From CAZWUW01 sp964636895 (GTDB lineage: Bacteria > Bacillota > Thermincolia > Thermincolales > CAZWUW01), in contig CAZWUW010000004.1 in assembly GCA_964636895.1 (NCBI GenBank), positions 1 to 59,984 on the forward strand: a stretch of 59,984 nucleotides of DNA, in the 5' to 3' direction. Shown piece after piece: positions 15,803 to 24,168 of this stretch. The first letter of the stretch is position 1, and the number at the start of each line of letters is the position of its first letter. Below the pieces are notes generated by a model, which did not search any database, was not told where the DNA came from, and saw only the letters and a program-made list of their open reading frames with translations. Both the position numbers and the translations under genes were made by a program.

Positions 15803-16443
15803 GCAGAAAAGTAACCCTTACAATTGACGACAGGGTGCTAACCGTTCCGGAAGGGCAGAAATTACTTTGGGCGGCTCTGGAAAACGATATCTATATTCCT
15901 CATTTGTGCGGCATTAAAGAGGCTGAACGTCCGGCGGCCGGGTGTCGAATGTGCTTTGTGGAGATTGACGGCTATCTTAATCCGGTAGCCTCCTGCAGCG
16001 TTGTGGTGGCCGAGGGGATGGTGGTCAGGACGCGCAGTAAGCGGGTGGATAGGCTGGTTAAGACCGGTTTTGAGCTGTTGCTTGCCAATCACCGGCTGGG
16101 TTGTGCCAAATGCGCCAAAAACGGCAGTTGTGCGTTGCAAAAAATTGCCAAGGAAAGAGGCCTGAAACTCAAACTTAGCCGGTTCAGGCCCCTGGTCCAG
16201 GAATTGCCGGTAGACGACAGCCCGGCAGCTTTTAGTTATGACGCTAGCCGGTGTGTGCTTTGCGGCCGGTGTGTTTGGGTGGATCAGCAACAGGTCAAGG
16301 TTGGGGCTATTGGTTTTGTCCGCCGGGGGATGTCGCGTAAAGTATCGACTTTTGGCGAAATAAGGCTGGCGGATTCCGTCTGCACCCAGTGTGGCGAATG
16401 TGTAAAGGTGTGCCCGGTGGGGGCGCTGGTGGCAAAGCTTTAA
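15799..16443 (+). CDS. NuoG/HoxU-like iron-sulfur subunit of diaphorase, lacking H-cluster domain
   Basis: 214 residues. An N-terminal 2Fe-2S plant-type ferredoxin domain (LCGIKEAERPAAGCRMC and SC) precedes the HX3CX2CX5C motif (HRLGCAKCAKNGSC) of NuoG and [FeFe]-hydrogenases. Two 4Fe-4S motifs follow. The second, CTQCGECVKVCP, is normal, but the first reads CVLCGRCVWVD, so Asp stands where the fourth Cys is expected. The protein ends there: no hydrogenase H-cluster or formate dehydrogenase domain is fused or encoded nearby, so the complex's other half must lie elsewhere. ATG 15799 overlaps the previous stop (ATGA) and follows GGAAGGGGG. Confidence 0.87.
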   Translation: MSRKVTLTIDDRVLTVPEGQKLLWAALENDIYIPHLCGIKEAERPAAGCRMCFVEIDGYLNPVASCSVVVAEGMVVRTRSKRVDRLVKTGFELLLANHRLGCAKCAKNGSCALQKIAKERGLKLKLSRFRPLVQELPVDDSPAAFSYDASRCVLCGRCVWVDQQQVKVGAIGFVRRGMSRKVSTFGEIRLADSVCTQCGECVKVCPVGALVAKL

Positions 16444-16460
16444 GAGGGGAAGTTTACAAT

Positions 16461-16493
16461 TAATCCTTAACCGATGGGTTGGGGATTTTTTCT
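16461..16493 (+). terminator. Probable terminator of the diaphorase operon
   Basis: AATCC-TTAACC and GGTTGGGGATT can pair imperfectly around GATG and are followed by a T-run. It lies 18 bases after the stop codon, and the next gene converges. Confidence 0.55.
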
Positions 16494-16503
16494 TGTAAAA
16501 GTG

Positions 16504-17658
16504 TCAAACCACTATTGCTCCGGTTTCATTGAGCAGCTCACTAATCCTCTGGGCAGCCCGGACGGCTGAATTGGCCTGTCTGATTTTGCTTGCGGCGACG
16601 GACATTTTAGCCAGCTGCGGCGGATTTTTTACTAGTGACAGGATAGTATTCGTTAGGCAATCAGCGTCCTTGCGTACTGTCAGGGCCGCACCGGATGCTT
16701 CCAGATACCTGGTGTTTTCATCTTCCTGACCGGGCAGCGGCTGAAAAATAACCATAGGCAGTTGTTTGGTCAGCGCCTCGGAAACTGTCAAGCCGCCTGC
16801 TTTGGTAACGATGAGATTGGAGACGGTCATGAGTTCCTCGACATTATCGACAAAAGAAAATATTTTTACAACATTACGCGTGTATTGAATAGTATCGCGC
16901 AGTTCATCGTACATTTTGGCATTCCGGCCGCAGACCACTAGTAGCTGTAAGTCTGTCGGCTCGTTAGCCAACCTGACGCAGGTGTTTTTTAGCTCTTCTA
17001 TTACGCCATATACCCCGCCCATGATTAAAACGGTCGGGACGGCAGCAGTAAGAGCAAACTTTTTACATACAGCGTACTTGTTCAATTCTTCATCAAAAAC
17101 CGGACTTACCGGGATACCAGAAACGAAAACCTTATTTGCGGGAACACCTCTGGCCATCAGGTTTTCCTGCATAGCCTGGCTGCCGACCAAATAAAGATCT
17201 GTATTCGGATGCAACCACTGGCTGTGGATGCCGAAATCAGTAATTGCCGTGATTACCGGCATAGTGGATAACAGTCCTTGGTCTTTTATTTCGGAAAGCA
17301 CCCCTGACGGCACGGGATAAGTTGTTATCACGGCATGGGGCGCAGTCAGGTGGAGGTAGTTAATAAAGCTTTTGCGCCCGATTTTATTCAGAATTTTATT
17401 TAGGCGGGAGTTGCCGGATATGTGACTGGTTTTATGATAGAACTTACCCCACAGGCCCGGGGCTATCCTGAGGGATTGCTGGTAGGTCTTGTGGGCCAGG
17501 TTATATATAGTGGTGTTGGTAAACCTGAAATAGTCCAGAATATCGACCTCGGCCGCGGGGTTACCTATTAACAGTCCTTCTCGGATGGCATAAGCCGCCC
17601 GGCGGTGGCCGGCACCGAAAGAGGCGTAAAGGATAAGGAATTTACGGTTCATGGACAT
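16504..17658 (-). CDS. MGDG synthase family glycosyltransferase (UgtP-like)
   Basis: 384 residues. The N-terminal half is an MGDG_synth domain (LYASFGAGHRRAAYAIREGL, then TYPVPSGVLSEIK and TDFGIHSQWLHP), and the C-terminal half a GT28 UDP-sugar-binding domain (KAGGLTVSEALTKQLPMVIFQPLPGQEDENTRYL). Such enzymes transfer glucose or galactose from the UDP-sugar to diacylglycerol, making membrane glycolipids and lipoteichoic acid anchors; the exact sugar is not visible. The start at 17658 is preceded by AAAAGGGGACAGG. It lies downstream of the small zinc-ribbon membrane gene on the same strand, 30 bases away, and may share its promoter. Confidence 0.88.
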   Translation of the reverse strand: MSMNRKFLILYASFGAGHRRAAYAIREGLLIGNPAAEVDILDYFRFTNTTIYNLAHKTYQQSLRIAPGLWGKFYHKTSHISGNSRLNKILNKIGRKSFINYLHLTAPHAVITTYPVPSGVLSEIKDQGLLSTMPVITAITDFGIHSQWLHPNTDLYLVGSQAMQENLMARGVPANKVFVSGIPVSPVFDEELNKYAVCKKFALTAAVPTVLIMGGVYGVIEELKNTCVRLANEPTDLQLLVVCGRNAKMYDELRDTIQYTRNVVKIFSFVDNVEELMTVSNLIVTKAGGLTVSEALTKQLPMVIFQPLPGQEDENTRYLEASGAALTVRKDADCLTNTILSLVKNPPQLAKMSVAASKIRQANSAVRAAQRISELLNETGAIVV

Positions 17659-17688
17659 GCTTTGCCTGTCCCCTTTTCAATAAAATCT

Positions 17689-18084
17689 TTATGATAGTAT
17701 TATTGCAGTAAGTAGCACCAGCACCAGACCCATCAAGGGTAGCAGGCACCCGACACTATAATTGAATAGCACATCAGATGTTTTATTTAACAGTTTCCTG
17801 ACCCGTAAAGCATCTTTGCGTTCTTTGAACCTTTGAAACTCGACAACCACTTGGTCGCCTTTTTTTACCGGGATTTCAGTTTCAAAACCTTGTTTGATTT
17901 CGCAATCCAGTTCTTTTTGAGAAGTCTGAACTTTAAAATAAATATAATTCTCTCCGCCGGGGGTTCGCTCCGTGACCGGGTCGGAACTGACCGTGCCTTC
18001 TGTTTTAATGATCGTGTATTCTTTACATTGCGGACACTTGCTCATTTCATCTGTAATCTCGTCTGAGCATCTGGTACATTTCAT
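17689..18084 (-). CDS. Zinc-ribbon membrane protein, unknown function
   Basis: 131 residues. The N-terminus MKCTRCSDEITDEMSKCPQC has two CXXC knuckles forming a zinc ribbon, the middle is soluble and the C-terminal 25 residues (VGCLLPLMGLVLVLLTAIILS) are one membrane helix. This tail-anchored layout suggests a membrane-bound sensor or scaffold; I do not recognise a named family. ATG 18084 is chosen because GAGGTG lies upstream and the zinc ribbon begins there; the longer frame to 18141 covers its own promoter. Confidence 0.75.
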   Translation of the reverse strand: MKCTRCSDEITDEMSKCPQCKEYTIIKTEGTVSSDPVTERTPGGENYIYFKVQTSQKELDCEIKQGFETEIPVKKGDQVVVEFQRFKERKDALRVRKLLNKTSDVLFNYSVGCLLPLMGLVLVLLTAIILS

Positions 18085-18129
18085 GGTTGGCAACACCTCA
18101 TTTATAATCCTGTTAGTTTCAATATTTCT

Positions 18130-18158
18130 ATTATAATCCATTTGCCGTCATAATTCAA
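18130..18158 (-). promoter_or_regulatory. Sigma-A promoter of the zinc-ribbon gene
   Basis: On the minus strand TTGAAT (18158-18153), a 17-base spacer and a perfect TATAAT (18135-18130) lie about 45 bases before the start codon. Confidence 0.65.
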
Positions 18159-18169
18159 AGTCTATTGGG

Positions 18170-18197
18170 TTGACAAAAACCTGAGAACACTTAAAAT
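18170..18197 (+). promoter_or_regulatory. Sigma-A promoter of threonine synthase gene
   Basis: Perfect TTGACA (18170-18175), 16-base spacer and TAAAAT (18192-18197), 32 bases before the ATG. Confidence 0.6.
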
Positions 18198-18229
18198 GTA
18201 AATATAGTGACGAAAGGAGCAATCAGATT

Positions 18230-19729
18230 ATGTTTTACATAAGCACCAGAGGTAATTTTAACCGCATAGAGTCGGCGCCGGCTATCAAGTTGGGGATGGT
18301 GCCCGCCAGCGGTTTATTTGTACCCGAACAGGTGCCGGTCCTGCCGGCAGAGGAAATCTTTGCTATGGCCGGCCGGAGTTACCGGGAACTGGCCGAAAAA
18401 ATCCTAAGTCTTTACCTTACCGACTACCGGGCAGAAGAGGTCAGGGAATGTATCGAAAAAGCCTATAATACCGAAAATTTTGATACACCGGATATTGCAC
18501 CACTGGTAAAAATAAATGAAAGCATGTCTGTTTTGGAGCTTTGGCATGGTCCAACGGCAGCTTTTAAGGATATGGCATTGCAGATTATGCCCCACTTGTT
18601 GACTAAAGCGGTTAATAAATCAGGTTCCGATAAAGAAATAGTGATTTTGGTGGCTACTTCCGGGGATACCGGCAAGGCGGCGCTGGAAGGGTTTAAAAAC
18701 GTGCCCGGGATCAAAATAATTTGTTTTTACCCATATGGCGGAGTAAGCAAGGTGCAGGAACTGCAGATGTCCACTACCGATGGTAATAATACTCATGTAG
18801 TGGCCGTGAAAGGGAATTTTGACGATTGTCAGAACGCCGTTAAGGAGATTTTCGCTAACTCGGCGTTTAATGCCAAATTGAGCACCGGCGGATATGAGCT
18901 GTCTTCCGCCAATTCAATTAACTGGGGCCGGCTGCTGCCGCAAATCGTTTATTATTTCTGGGCCTACCTGCAAATGTTGGATCGGCAGGAAATAGCCCCG
19001 GGTGAGCAGATTAATTTTGTCATTCCTACCGGCAACTTCGGCAATATTCTGGCCGGTTATTATGCTCGCCGGATGGGCCTGCCGGTACATAAACTGATCT
19101 GCGCGTCCAACGAAAATAAAGTCCTGACCGATTTTTTTGCTACCGGCGAATATGACCGTAACCGGGAGTTTATCCAAACTAACAGCCCTTCTATGGATAT
19201 CCTGATTTCCAGCAATTTGGAGCGGTTCCTGTTTGAGGTTGCCGGTCATGATGCGGAGCTGGTTAATAGCTGGTTTGGAGATTTGCAGGCGCAGGGCCGC
19301 TTCATCGTAAATGCCGCGGTCAAGCAGAAGATAGATGAGGTCTTGGTAGCCGGATTTGCCAACGAGCAGGCGACCAGCGATACCATTAAAGAAATTTTTG
19401 CGGCATACCATTACACCTTGGATACCCATACGGCCGTTGGGGTGAGGGTTTATCGGGATTATCTGCAAGCGACCGGTGACCGCACGAAAACCGTGGTGGA
19501 TGCCACTGCCAACCCCTTTAAGTTTAATGCCACCGTGCTGCGGGCCATTAGCGGGGAAGCAGACCTGGCCGGCCTGGACGAGTTTGCTCTGTTGGAAAAG
19601 CTGAGTCAGGTTTCCGGCATGCAAATCCATGCCGGATTGCGCGGGCTGGATAAGAAACCGGTAATGCATACGGCAGTATGTGAAAAGGACAATATCCGGG
19701 AAGAGATTGAAAAAATCCTGGGGATTTAG
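18230..19729 (+). CDS. thrC: Threonine synthase
   Basis: 499 residues, the length of the long (E. coli/plant/yeast-type) threonine synthases. The N-terminus MFYISTRGN is typical, the PLP lysine is in HGPTAAFKDMALQ, and SGDTGKAALEGF, NSINWGRLLPQ and IPTGNFGNILAGYYA bind PLP and substrate phosphate. The enzyme converts O-phosphohomoserine to threonine in the cytoplasm, the last step of threonine biosynthesis. ATG 18230 has AAAGGAG upstream. No other threonine-pathway gene is adjacent; a split threonine exporter lies at 50.6-51.8 kb. Confidence 0.95.
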   Translation: MFYISTRGNFNRIESAPAIKLGMVPASGLFVPEQVPVLPAEEIFAMAGRSYRELAEKILSLYLTDYRAEEVRECIEKAYNTENFDTPDIAPLVKINESMSVLELWHGPTAAFKDMALQIMPHLLTKAVNKSGSDKEIVILVATSGDTGKAALEGFKNVPGIKIICFYPYGGVSKVQELQMSTTDGNNTHVVAVKGNFDDCQNAVKEIFANSAFNAKLSTGGYELSSANSINWGRLLPQIVYYFWAYLQMLDRQEIAPGEQINFVIPTGNFGNILAGYYARRMGLPVHKLICASNENKVLTDFFATGEYDRNREFIQTNSPSMDILISSNLERFLFEVAGHDAELVNSWFGDLQAQGRFIVNAAVKQKIDEVLVAGFANEQATSDTIKEIFAAYHYTLDTHTAVGVRVYRDYLQATGDRTKTVVDATANPFKFNATVLRAISGEADLAGLDEFALLEKLSQVSGMQIHAGLRGLDKKPVMHTAVCEKDNIREEIEKILGI

Positions 19730-19804
19730 CTTAAATACGGATAAGAAAAACCCCCGGGTTAATAATAGAGAATATGTATATCTAATTTACGGAGGTGGAT
19801 TATC

Positions 19805-20515
19805 GTGTCAGCTACTAAGCTTATGGAGGGTATTTACTGGGTAGGGGCGGTAGACTGGAACCTCAGGTATTTTCACGGACCGGCATATTCCACTCATCGG
19901 GGAACCACTTATAATGCGTATTTAATTATCGATGACCAGGTAACACTTGTGGATACGGTTTACCGGCCTTTTACCGCCGAATTGTTTAAACATATCAGGG
20001 AAGTGATAGACCCCGCCAGGATTGATAATGTAGTCATCAATCATATTGAGACTGATCATTCCGGGGCCTTTCCGGAACTAATGAAAACAGTGCCCGGGGC
20101 TAAAGTTTTTTGCACCCAAAAGGGTATGGAAGGGTTAAAGAAACAGTATTATCTTGATTGTGATTATCAGGTGGTAAAAACCGGTGATGTTATTATTACC
20201 GGTAAAAAGTCGCTGACTTTTATCGAGGCGCCGATGCTGCACTGGCCGGACAGTATGTTTACTTATATCAAGGAAGATGCTTTGCTGCTGCCCAATGACG
20301 CTTTTGGTCAGCATATCGCCACCTCGCACCGGTTTGATGATGAGGTGAATATGGACGAGGTGATGGAAGAAGCGGCCAAATATTATGCCAATATTTTGCT
20401 GCCCTTCAGTCCACTGGTGCTTAAGAAGCTGGAAGAAGTCACCGCTATGGGCCTGGACATCAAGATGATCGGCACCAGCACGGGATTATCTGGCGCCGTG
20501 ACCCTGGCCGGATAA
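19805..20515 (+). CDS. fprA: FprA flavodiiron protein, N-terminal part (frameshifted gene)
   Basis: 236 residues from GTG 19805 (GGAGGTGG upstream). It is the metallo-beta-lactamase-like diiron domain: the ligands in HIETDHSG, the His in PMLHWPDSM and the Asp in LPNDAFGQH are present. The domain should continue with a last His in an SHG motif, but the frame changes at about 20479. Inserting one C there (AGC-CACGGG) restores IGTSHGIIWRRDPG and joins smoothly to the flavodoxin part. As read, the product lacks one iron ligand and the FMN domain. Flavodiiron proteins reduce O2 (or NO) to water. Either a sequencing error or a real mutation is possible. Confidence 0.85.
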   Translation: MSATKLMEGIYWVGAVDWNLRYFHGPAYSTHRGTTYNAYLIIDDQVTLVDTVYRPFTAELFKHIREVIDPARIDNVVINHIETDHSGAFPELMKTVPGAKVFCTQKGMEGLKKQYYLDCDYQVVKTGDVIITGKKSLTFIEAPMLHWPDSMFTYIKEDALLLPNDAFGQHIATSHRFDDEVNMDEVMEEAAKYYANILLPFSPLVLKKLEEVTAMGLDIKMIGTSTGLSGAVTLAG

Positions 20516-20526
20516 TCAATGCTTAC

Positions 20527-20991
20527 TTGCATTGGGCCAAAGGTGAGGCGGAAAAAAAGGTGCTGGTAGTATATGATACCATGTGGGAAAGCACTGAGAA
20601 AATGGCTAAGGCCATACTTGAAGGCATCGCCGCCGCCGGTGTGTCGGTAAAACTCTTCAAGTTAGCCGCTTCCGATCATAATGATATTATGAAGGAATTG
20701 ATGAATGCCCGGGCCATAGTTTTTGGCTCGCCGACCATGAATAATGGTATATTGCCTACTATGGCAACGCTGTTGGATGAAATAAAGGGTTTAAAGCCCC
20801 GCCACCGGAAGGGTATGGCTTTTGGTTCCTATGGTTGGGGCGGCGGTGCAATTAGGATTATCGAAGATAAGTTCCGGGAGGCCGGTATTGAGATTATTGA
20901 GGATGGCCTGGGACTGAAGTGGGTACCGTCGGAAGATGAATTGAAGCAGTGTACGGAGCTGGGTAAAAGGATTGCCGCCAAAATAGAATAA
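20527..20991 (+). CDS. fprA: FprA flavodiiron protein, C-terminal flavodoxin part
   Basis: 154 residues continuing the FprA gene in the +1-shifted frame. VVYDTMWESTEKMAKAI is the FMN phosphate loop and GSPTMNNGILPTMATLLDEIKG and GSYGWGGGAIRII bind the FMN ring. True coding in this frame begins near 20480, where HGIIWRRDPGRIINAYLHW can be read without a stop. The TTG at 20527 has no binding site and is unlikely to be a start, so this half is not expected to be made on its own unless a ribosome shifts frame. A strong terminator follows. Confidence 0.85.
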   Translation: MHWAKGEAEKKVLVVYDTMWESTEKMAKAILEGIAAAGVSVKLFKLAASDHNDIMKELMNARAIVFGSPTMNNGILPTMATLLDEIKGLKPRHRKGMAFGSYGWGGGAIRIIEDKFREAGIEIIEDGLGLKWVPSEDELKQCTELGKRIAAKIE

Positions 20992-21018
20992 AAAAACAGG
21001 CCTCAGGCCTGTTTTTTT
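20991..21018 (+). terminator. Rho-independent terminator after fprA
   Basis: AAAAAAACAGGCC and GGCCTGTTTTTTT pair around TCA, overlapping the stop codon. Confidence 0.88.
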
Positions 21019-21065
21019 GTTCCACCATAGGAAAGTATATCTTTGTTTTTCATTGCCAGGTATAA

Positions 21066-21106
21066 AAAAGGCTAACTAGGCGCTTCGCGCCAGCGAAGCC
21101 TTCTTT
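21066..21106 (-). terminator. Terminator of the SMR/aminotransferase operon
   Basis: On the minus strand GCTTCGC and GCGAAGC pair, inside an outer AAGGCT/AGCCTT pairing, followed by TTTTTT. It lies a few bases past the SMR stop codon. Confidence 0.65.
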
Positions 21107-21111
21107 AAAGA

Positions 21112-21432
21112 TTAATTTACGGAAGTAAGCTTAAGTCCGGCAATACCGGCCAGAATCAGCAGGAGGCAAAAAATCCGCACCAGGTCACGAGGTTCGCCAA
21201 AAAATAAAATACCTGCAATAGCCGTGCCCAATGCGCCAATGCCTGTCCATACTGCGTACGCTGTACCGAGAGGCAGAGTTTTCAGAGCCTGTGACAACAG
21301 ATAAAAACTCGCTATCATAGCTAACACAGTCCATATACTGGGCCATAATTTGGTGAAGCCGGCAGTGTATTTTAAGCCAATGGCCCAGCCGGTTTCAAAC
21401 AGTCCGGCAACAAAAAGATAAAGCCAGGCCAT
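21112..21432 (-). CDS. SMR family exporter, SugE/Gdx-like
   Basis: 106 residues with four membrane helices. WLYLFVAGLFETGWAIGLKY carries the essential membrane Glu of the SMR family, and the G-W-A-I-G-L-K-Y context is that of the SugE/Gdx branch, which exports guanidinium. No guanidine riboswitch was seen upstream, so the substrate is an inference. The gene starts two bases after the aminotransferase stop codon, so the two form an operon and are probably translationally coupled. Confidence 0.85.
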   Translation of the reverse strand: MAWLYLFVAGLFETGWAIGLKYTAGFTKLWPSIWTVLAMIASFYLLSQALKTLPLGTAYAVWTGIGALGTAIAGILFFGEPRDLVRIFCLLLILAGIAGLKLTSVN

Positions 21433-21434
21433 GA

Positions 21435-22622
21435 TTAACTAAGCCCCAATTCTTTGGCCAGTTTCCGGAAAGCAGGCAGGGAATTCAGGATAATCTGTTT
21501 ATCGATACAGTAAGTCATCCGGAAGTAGCCCGGCGCGCCAAAGCCGCTGCCCGGCACCAGCAAAATATTATGCTTTTGCGCAGCCTTAACAAAATCCACG
21601 TCATTGGGGAGGGGCGACTCCGGAAAAAGATAAAACGCGCCTCCCGGTTTTACCATGCGGAAGCCCATCTCGCTAAGGTTGTCGTACAGGATGTCCCTTT
21701 TTTCCTGGTATTCGGCAATATTTACGCTTTCCCGCTGCAAACCGGCCACCAGCCGCTGCATCAGGGCTGGGGCATTAACAAAGCCCAGCGTACGGTTGCA
21801 GAAGGTCATGCCTTCCATCATCATAGCCACTTCATTAATTTTAGGACTGGCGGCCAGGTAACCGATACGTTCGCCGGGCAGGGCCAGATCCTTACTATGA
21901 GAGGTCACTATAATACTATTGTCAATATATTTTAAAACGCAGGGGACTTTTATCCCGTCATAAGCAATTTTGGCATAAGGTTCATCAGAGATAACATAAA
22001 TCTCAGTGCCAAATTCGCCTTCTTTGGCCTTTAGCAGCTTATTCAGCCAGGTCAGGGACTCGGCGCTGTAAACAACGCCGGTGGGGTTATTGGGCGAATT
22101 GATAATAATGGCTTTGGTGCGTCGGGTGATGGCCTCTTCCAAAGCTTCCGGATCAAGCTGGAAATCTTTTTGGGTAGCGCATTCCACAACGCTGCCGCCG
22201 TGATTGTCTATGTAAAATTTGTATTCCACAAAAAAAGGTGCCAGGATAATGACTTCATCACCTGGGTCAAGCAGCGTTTTTAGCACTACGTTTAACGCCC
22301 CGCCGGCACCGCAGGTCATTACTAGGTGATTATCCTGCACCGGCAGGCCGGATTCGGCAGCCAGTACTTCGGCTATCGCCCGGCGGGTTTCCGGATAACC
22401 GGCATTGCTCATGTACCGGTGCATGCCGGGAACAGGCTGGTTGGCCAGTTTTTGCAGTTCGTTTTTAAAGGCTGCAGGGGGTTCAATATCAGGGTTCCCC
22501 AGGGTAAAGTCGTAAACCTTGTCCGGACCGTGAATTTTCCGCAGGCGTTCGCCTTCTTCAAACATTGCTCTAATCCATGATGCTCTGGTCAGGTTTTCTT
22601 TGATTTTTTGGGAAATAGCCAC
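21435..22622 (-). CDS. Class I/II PLP-dependent aminotransferase
   Basis: 395 residues, fold type I. The PLP site shows INSPNNPTGVVY, ISDEPYAKIAYDG, the Schiff-base Lys in SHSKDLALPGERIGYLA, and the C-terminal substrate Arg in YFRMTYC. It belongs to the aspartate/aromatic aminotransferase superfamily; the amino donor and product cannot be told. Translation starts at GTG 22622 with AAGGAGG upstream. It is the first gene of a two-gene operon with the SMR exporter. Confidence 0.85.
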   Translation of the reverse strand: MAISQKIKENLTRASWIRAMFEEGERLRKIHGPDKVYDFTLGNPDIEPPAAFKNELQKLANQPVPGMHRYMSNAGYPETRRAIAEVLAAESGLPVQDNHLVMTCGAGGALNVVLKTLLDPGDEVIILAPFFVEYKFYIDNHGGSVVECATQKDFQLDPEALEEAITRRTKAIIINSPNNPTGVVYSAESLTWLNKLLKAKEGEFGTEIYVISDEPYAKIAYDGIKVPCVLKYIDNSIIVTSHSKDLALPGERIGYLAASPKINEVAMMMEGMTFCNRTLGFVNAPALMQRLVAGLQRESVNIAEYQEKRDILYDNLSEMGFRMVKPGGAFYLFPESPLPNDVDFVKAAQKHNILLVPGSGFGAPGYFRMTYCIDKQIILNSLPAFRKLAKELGLS

Positions 22623-22654
22623 TATTTTTCCTCCTTGGGCAAAGTTTTGATGTT

Positions 22655-22682
22655 ATTATAGCATGAACATTGAATTTGTCAT
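22655..22682 (-). promoter_or_regulatory. Possible promoter of the aminotransferase operon
   Basis: Minus strand ATGACA (22682-22677), 16-base spacer and perfect TATAAT (22660-22655), 32 bases before the GTG start. Confidence 0.5.
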
Positions 22683-22699
22683 AGCGTTAGGGCATTTTT

Positions 22700-23434
22700 T
22701 TAATACACCATTTCCCCGGAAATAAAAAGCTTGGTTTCCCGGACTTGCGGATTTTCAAACAATTCATTTGTAGCTCCGGCTTCAATTATTTTACCCTTAT
22801 TAATAAAAACCGTTTCCCCGGATAACCGTTTGGCCTGATGTAAGTTATGAGTAACGATGATAATGGTAGTCCCGGTTTTTTGATGCACCCGGTTGATAAT
22901 ATCTTCAAATATGGCCACATTGGCCGGGTCTAAATTGGCTGTGGGTTCATCCAGTAGCAGTATCTTGGGCTTTACTACCAAAGCCCGGGCCAGGGCAGTT
23001 CGCTGGGCTTCGCCGCCGGACAAGGTGAGGGCCGAACGTTTGGCCAAGTCAAGCAGACCCACCATGTCCAGGGTCTCTTCCACCCTGGTGCGGATCTCCG
23101 CCGGGCTAACGCGCCGCAGCTTTAATCCTAAAGCTGCGTTATAGTATACACTGCCGCTGAACATGGCCGGCTTTTGAAAAACCATGGCCATTGTCCGCTG
23201 CATGGACAGTTTGTTGGCCCCATGGAATTGTAACGGTTGCCCAAAATAAACAATTTGCCCCCGGGCAGGCTTTTGCAGCAGATTTAACACCCGCAGCAAG
23301 GTGCTTTTGCCGGCACCGCTGGGGCCGATCAGGGCATGAATCCTGCCGGCAGTAAAATATAATTCGGTAATATCTACAACTGTCTGTTTGTTAAACTCGA
23401 CGGTTACATTTGTCAGTTTAAAGGCCTGTTCCAT
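22700..23434 (-). CDS. tupC: Tungstate ABC transporter ATP-binding protein
   Basis: 244 residues. Walker A is GPSGAGKSTLLRVLN, the Q-loop MVFQKPAMFSGSV, the signature LSGGEAQRTALARAL, Walker B ILLLDEPTANLDP and the H-loop IIIVTHNL. As the third gene behind a TupA-type binding protein and a TupB-type permease it should energise tungstate import. The start overlaps the tupB stop by one base (TAATG), so the genes are coupled. Tungstate is needed for W-dependent formate dehydrogenases and aldehyde oxidoreductases, fitting the anaerobic lifestyle. Confidence 0.9.
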   Translation of the reverse strand: MEQAFKLTNVTVEFNKQTVVDITELYFTAGRIHALIGPSGAGKSTLLRVLNLLQKPARGQIVYFGQPLQFHGANKLSMQRTMAMVFQKPAMFSGSVYYNAALGLKLRRVSPAEIRTRVEETLDMVGLLDLAKRSALTLSGGEAQRTALARALVVKPKILLLDEPTANLDPANVAIFEDIINRVHQKTGTTIIIVTHNLHQAKRLSGETVFINKGKIIEAGATNELFENPQVRETKLFISGEMVY

Positions 23435-24144
23435 TAGTTTTGTTCACCCCGCTGTAAATACTGCAGTACACCGGCAATCAGGAAACCATTGATAATAAAA
23501 GAAATTAGTAAAAGTACCAGGCCCAGACCCAGCGCCAGGTTAAAATTGCCTTTACGAGTTTCCAGAATAATTGCTGTGGTCATCACCCTGGTAGAATGTT
23601 CTATGTTGCCGCCTACCAGCATTACCGCGCCTACTTCGGCGATGGCCCGACCAAAGGCAGTAACAACGGCAGCCATGATGCCGGTTTTGGCTTCCCGGAT
23701 TATCATCCAGGCGGCCTGGATACGGTTGGCACCCATACTGACGACCGTTTCCGCATAAATCATTTCTTTACCCCTTACCGCTACCATGGTTAGACCGGTA
23801 ATAATCGGTGTAACCAGCAGCACCTGGGCAATTATCATAGCCCCAGGGGTAAACAGCAACTGCCATGCACCCAGGGGGCCTTTGGCTGAAAGCAGCAGGT
23901 AAATCAGTACACCCGCCAGTACGGGCGGCATACCCATTAAAGTATAAATGAATGTTACTGCTATTTGCTGTCCGGGAAAACGGTACATACCCATAAAAGT
24001 GCCAAAAGGGATACCCAAAAGCATCCCGATGGCTACTGCGGAAAGAGAAACCTGCAGGGAGAGAAAAATTATCTCAAATAATTCTTTATCTCCTGACATA
24101 AACAGGTTTACTACCTCTATTAATGCTTCCCCCAAGCCTCCCAT
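23434..24144 (-). CDS. tupB: Tungstate ABC transporter permease
   Basis: 236 residues, about five membrane helices, with a binding-protein-dependent permease motif containing EAKTGIMAAVVTAFGRAIAEVGAVMLVGGN, the EAA loop that contacts the ATPase. The LETRKGNFNLALGLGLVLLLISF end is typical of TupB. It forms the membrane channel for tungstate with TupA and TupC. ATG 24144 is preceded by GGAGAGG. It lies 24 bases downstream of tupA. Confidence 0.9.
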   Translation of the reverse strand: MGGLGEALIEVVNLFMSGDKELFEIIFLSLQVSLSAVAIGMLLGIPFGTFMGMYRFPGQQIAVTFIYTLMGMPPVLAGVLIYLLLSAKGPLGAWQLLFTPGAMIIAQVLLVTPIITGLTMVAVRGKEMIYAETVVSMGANRIQAAWMIIREAKTGIMAAVVTAFGRAIAEVGAVMLVGGNIEHSTRVMTTAIILETRKGNFNLALGLGLVLLLISFIINGFLIAGVLQYLQRGEQN

Positions 24145-24168
24145 AAGTCCTCTCCTGTCTGTTGCCTT

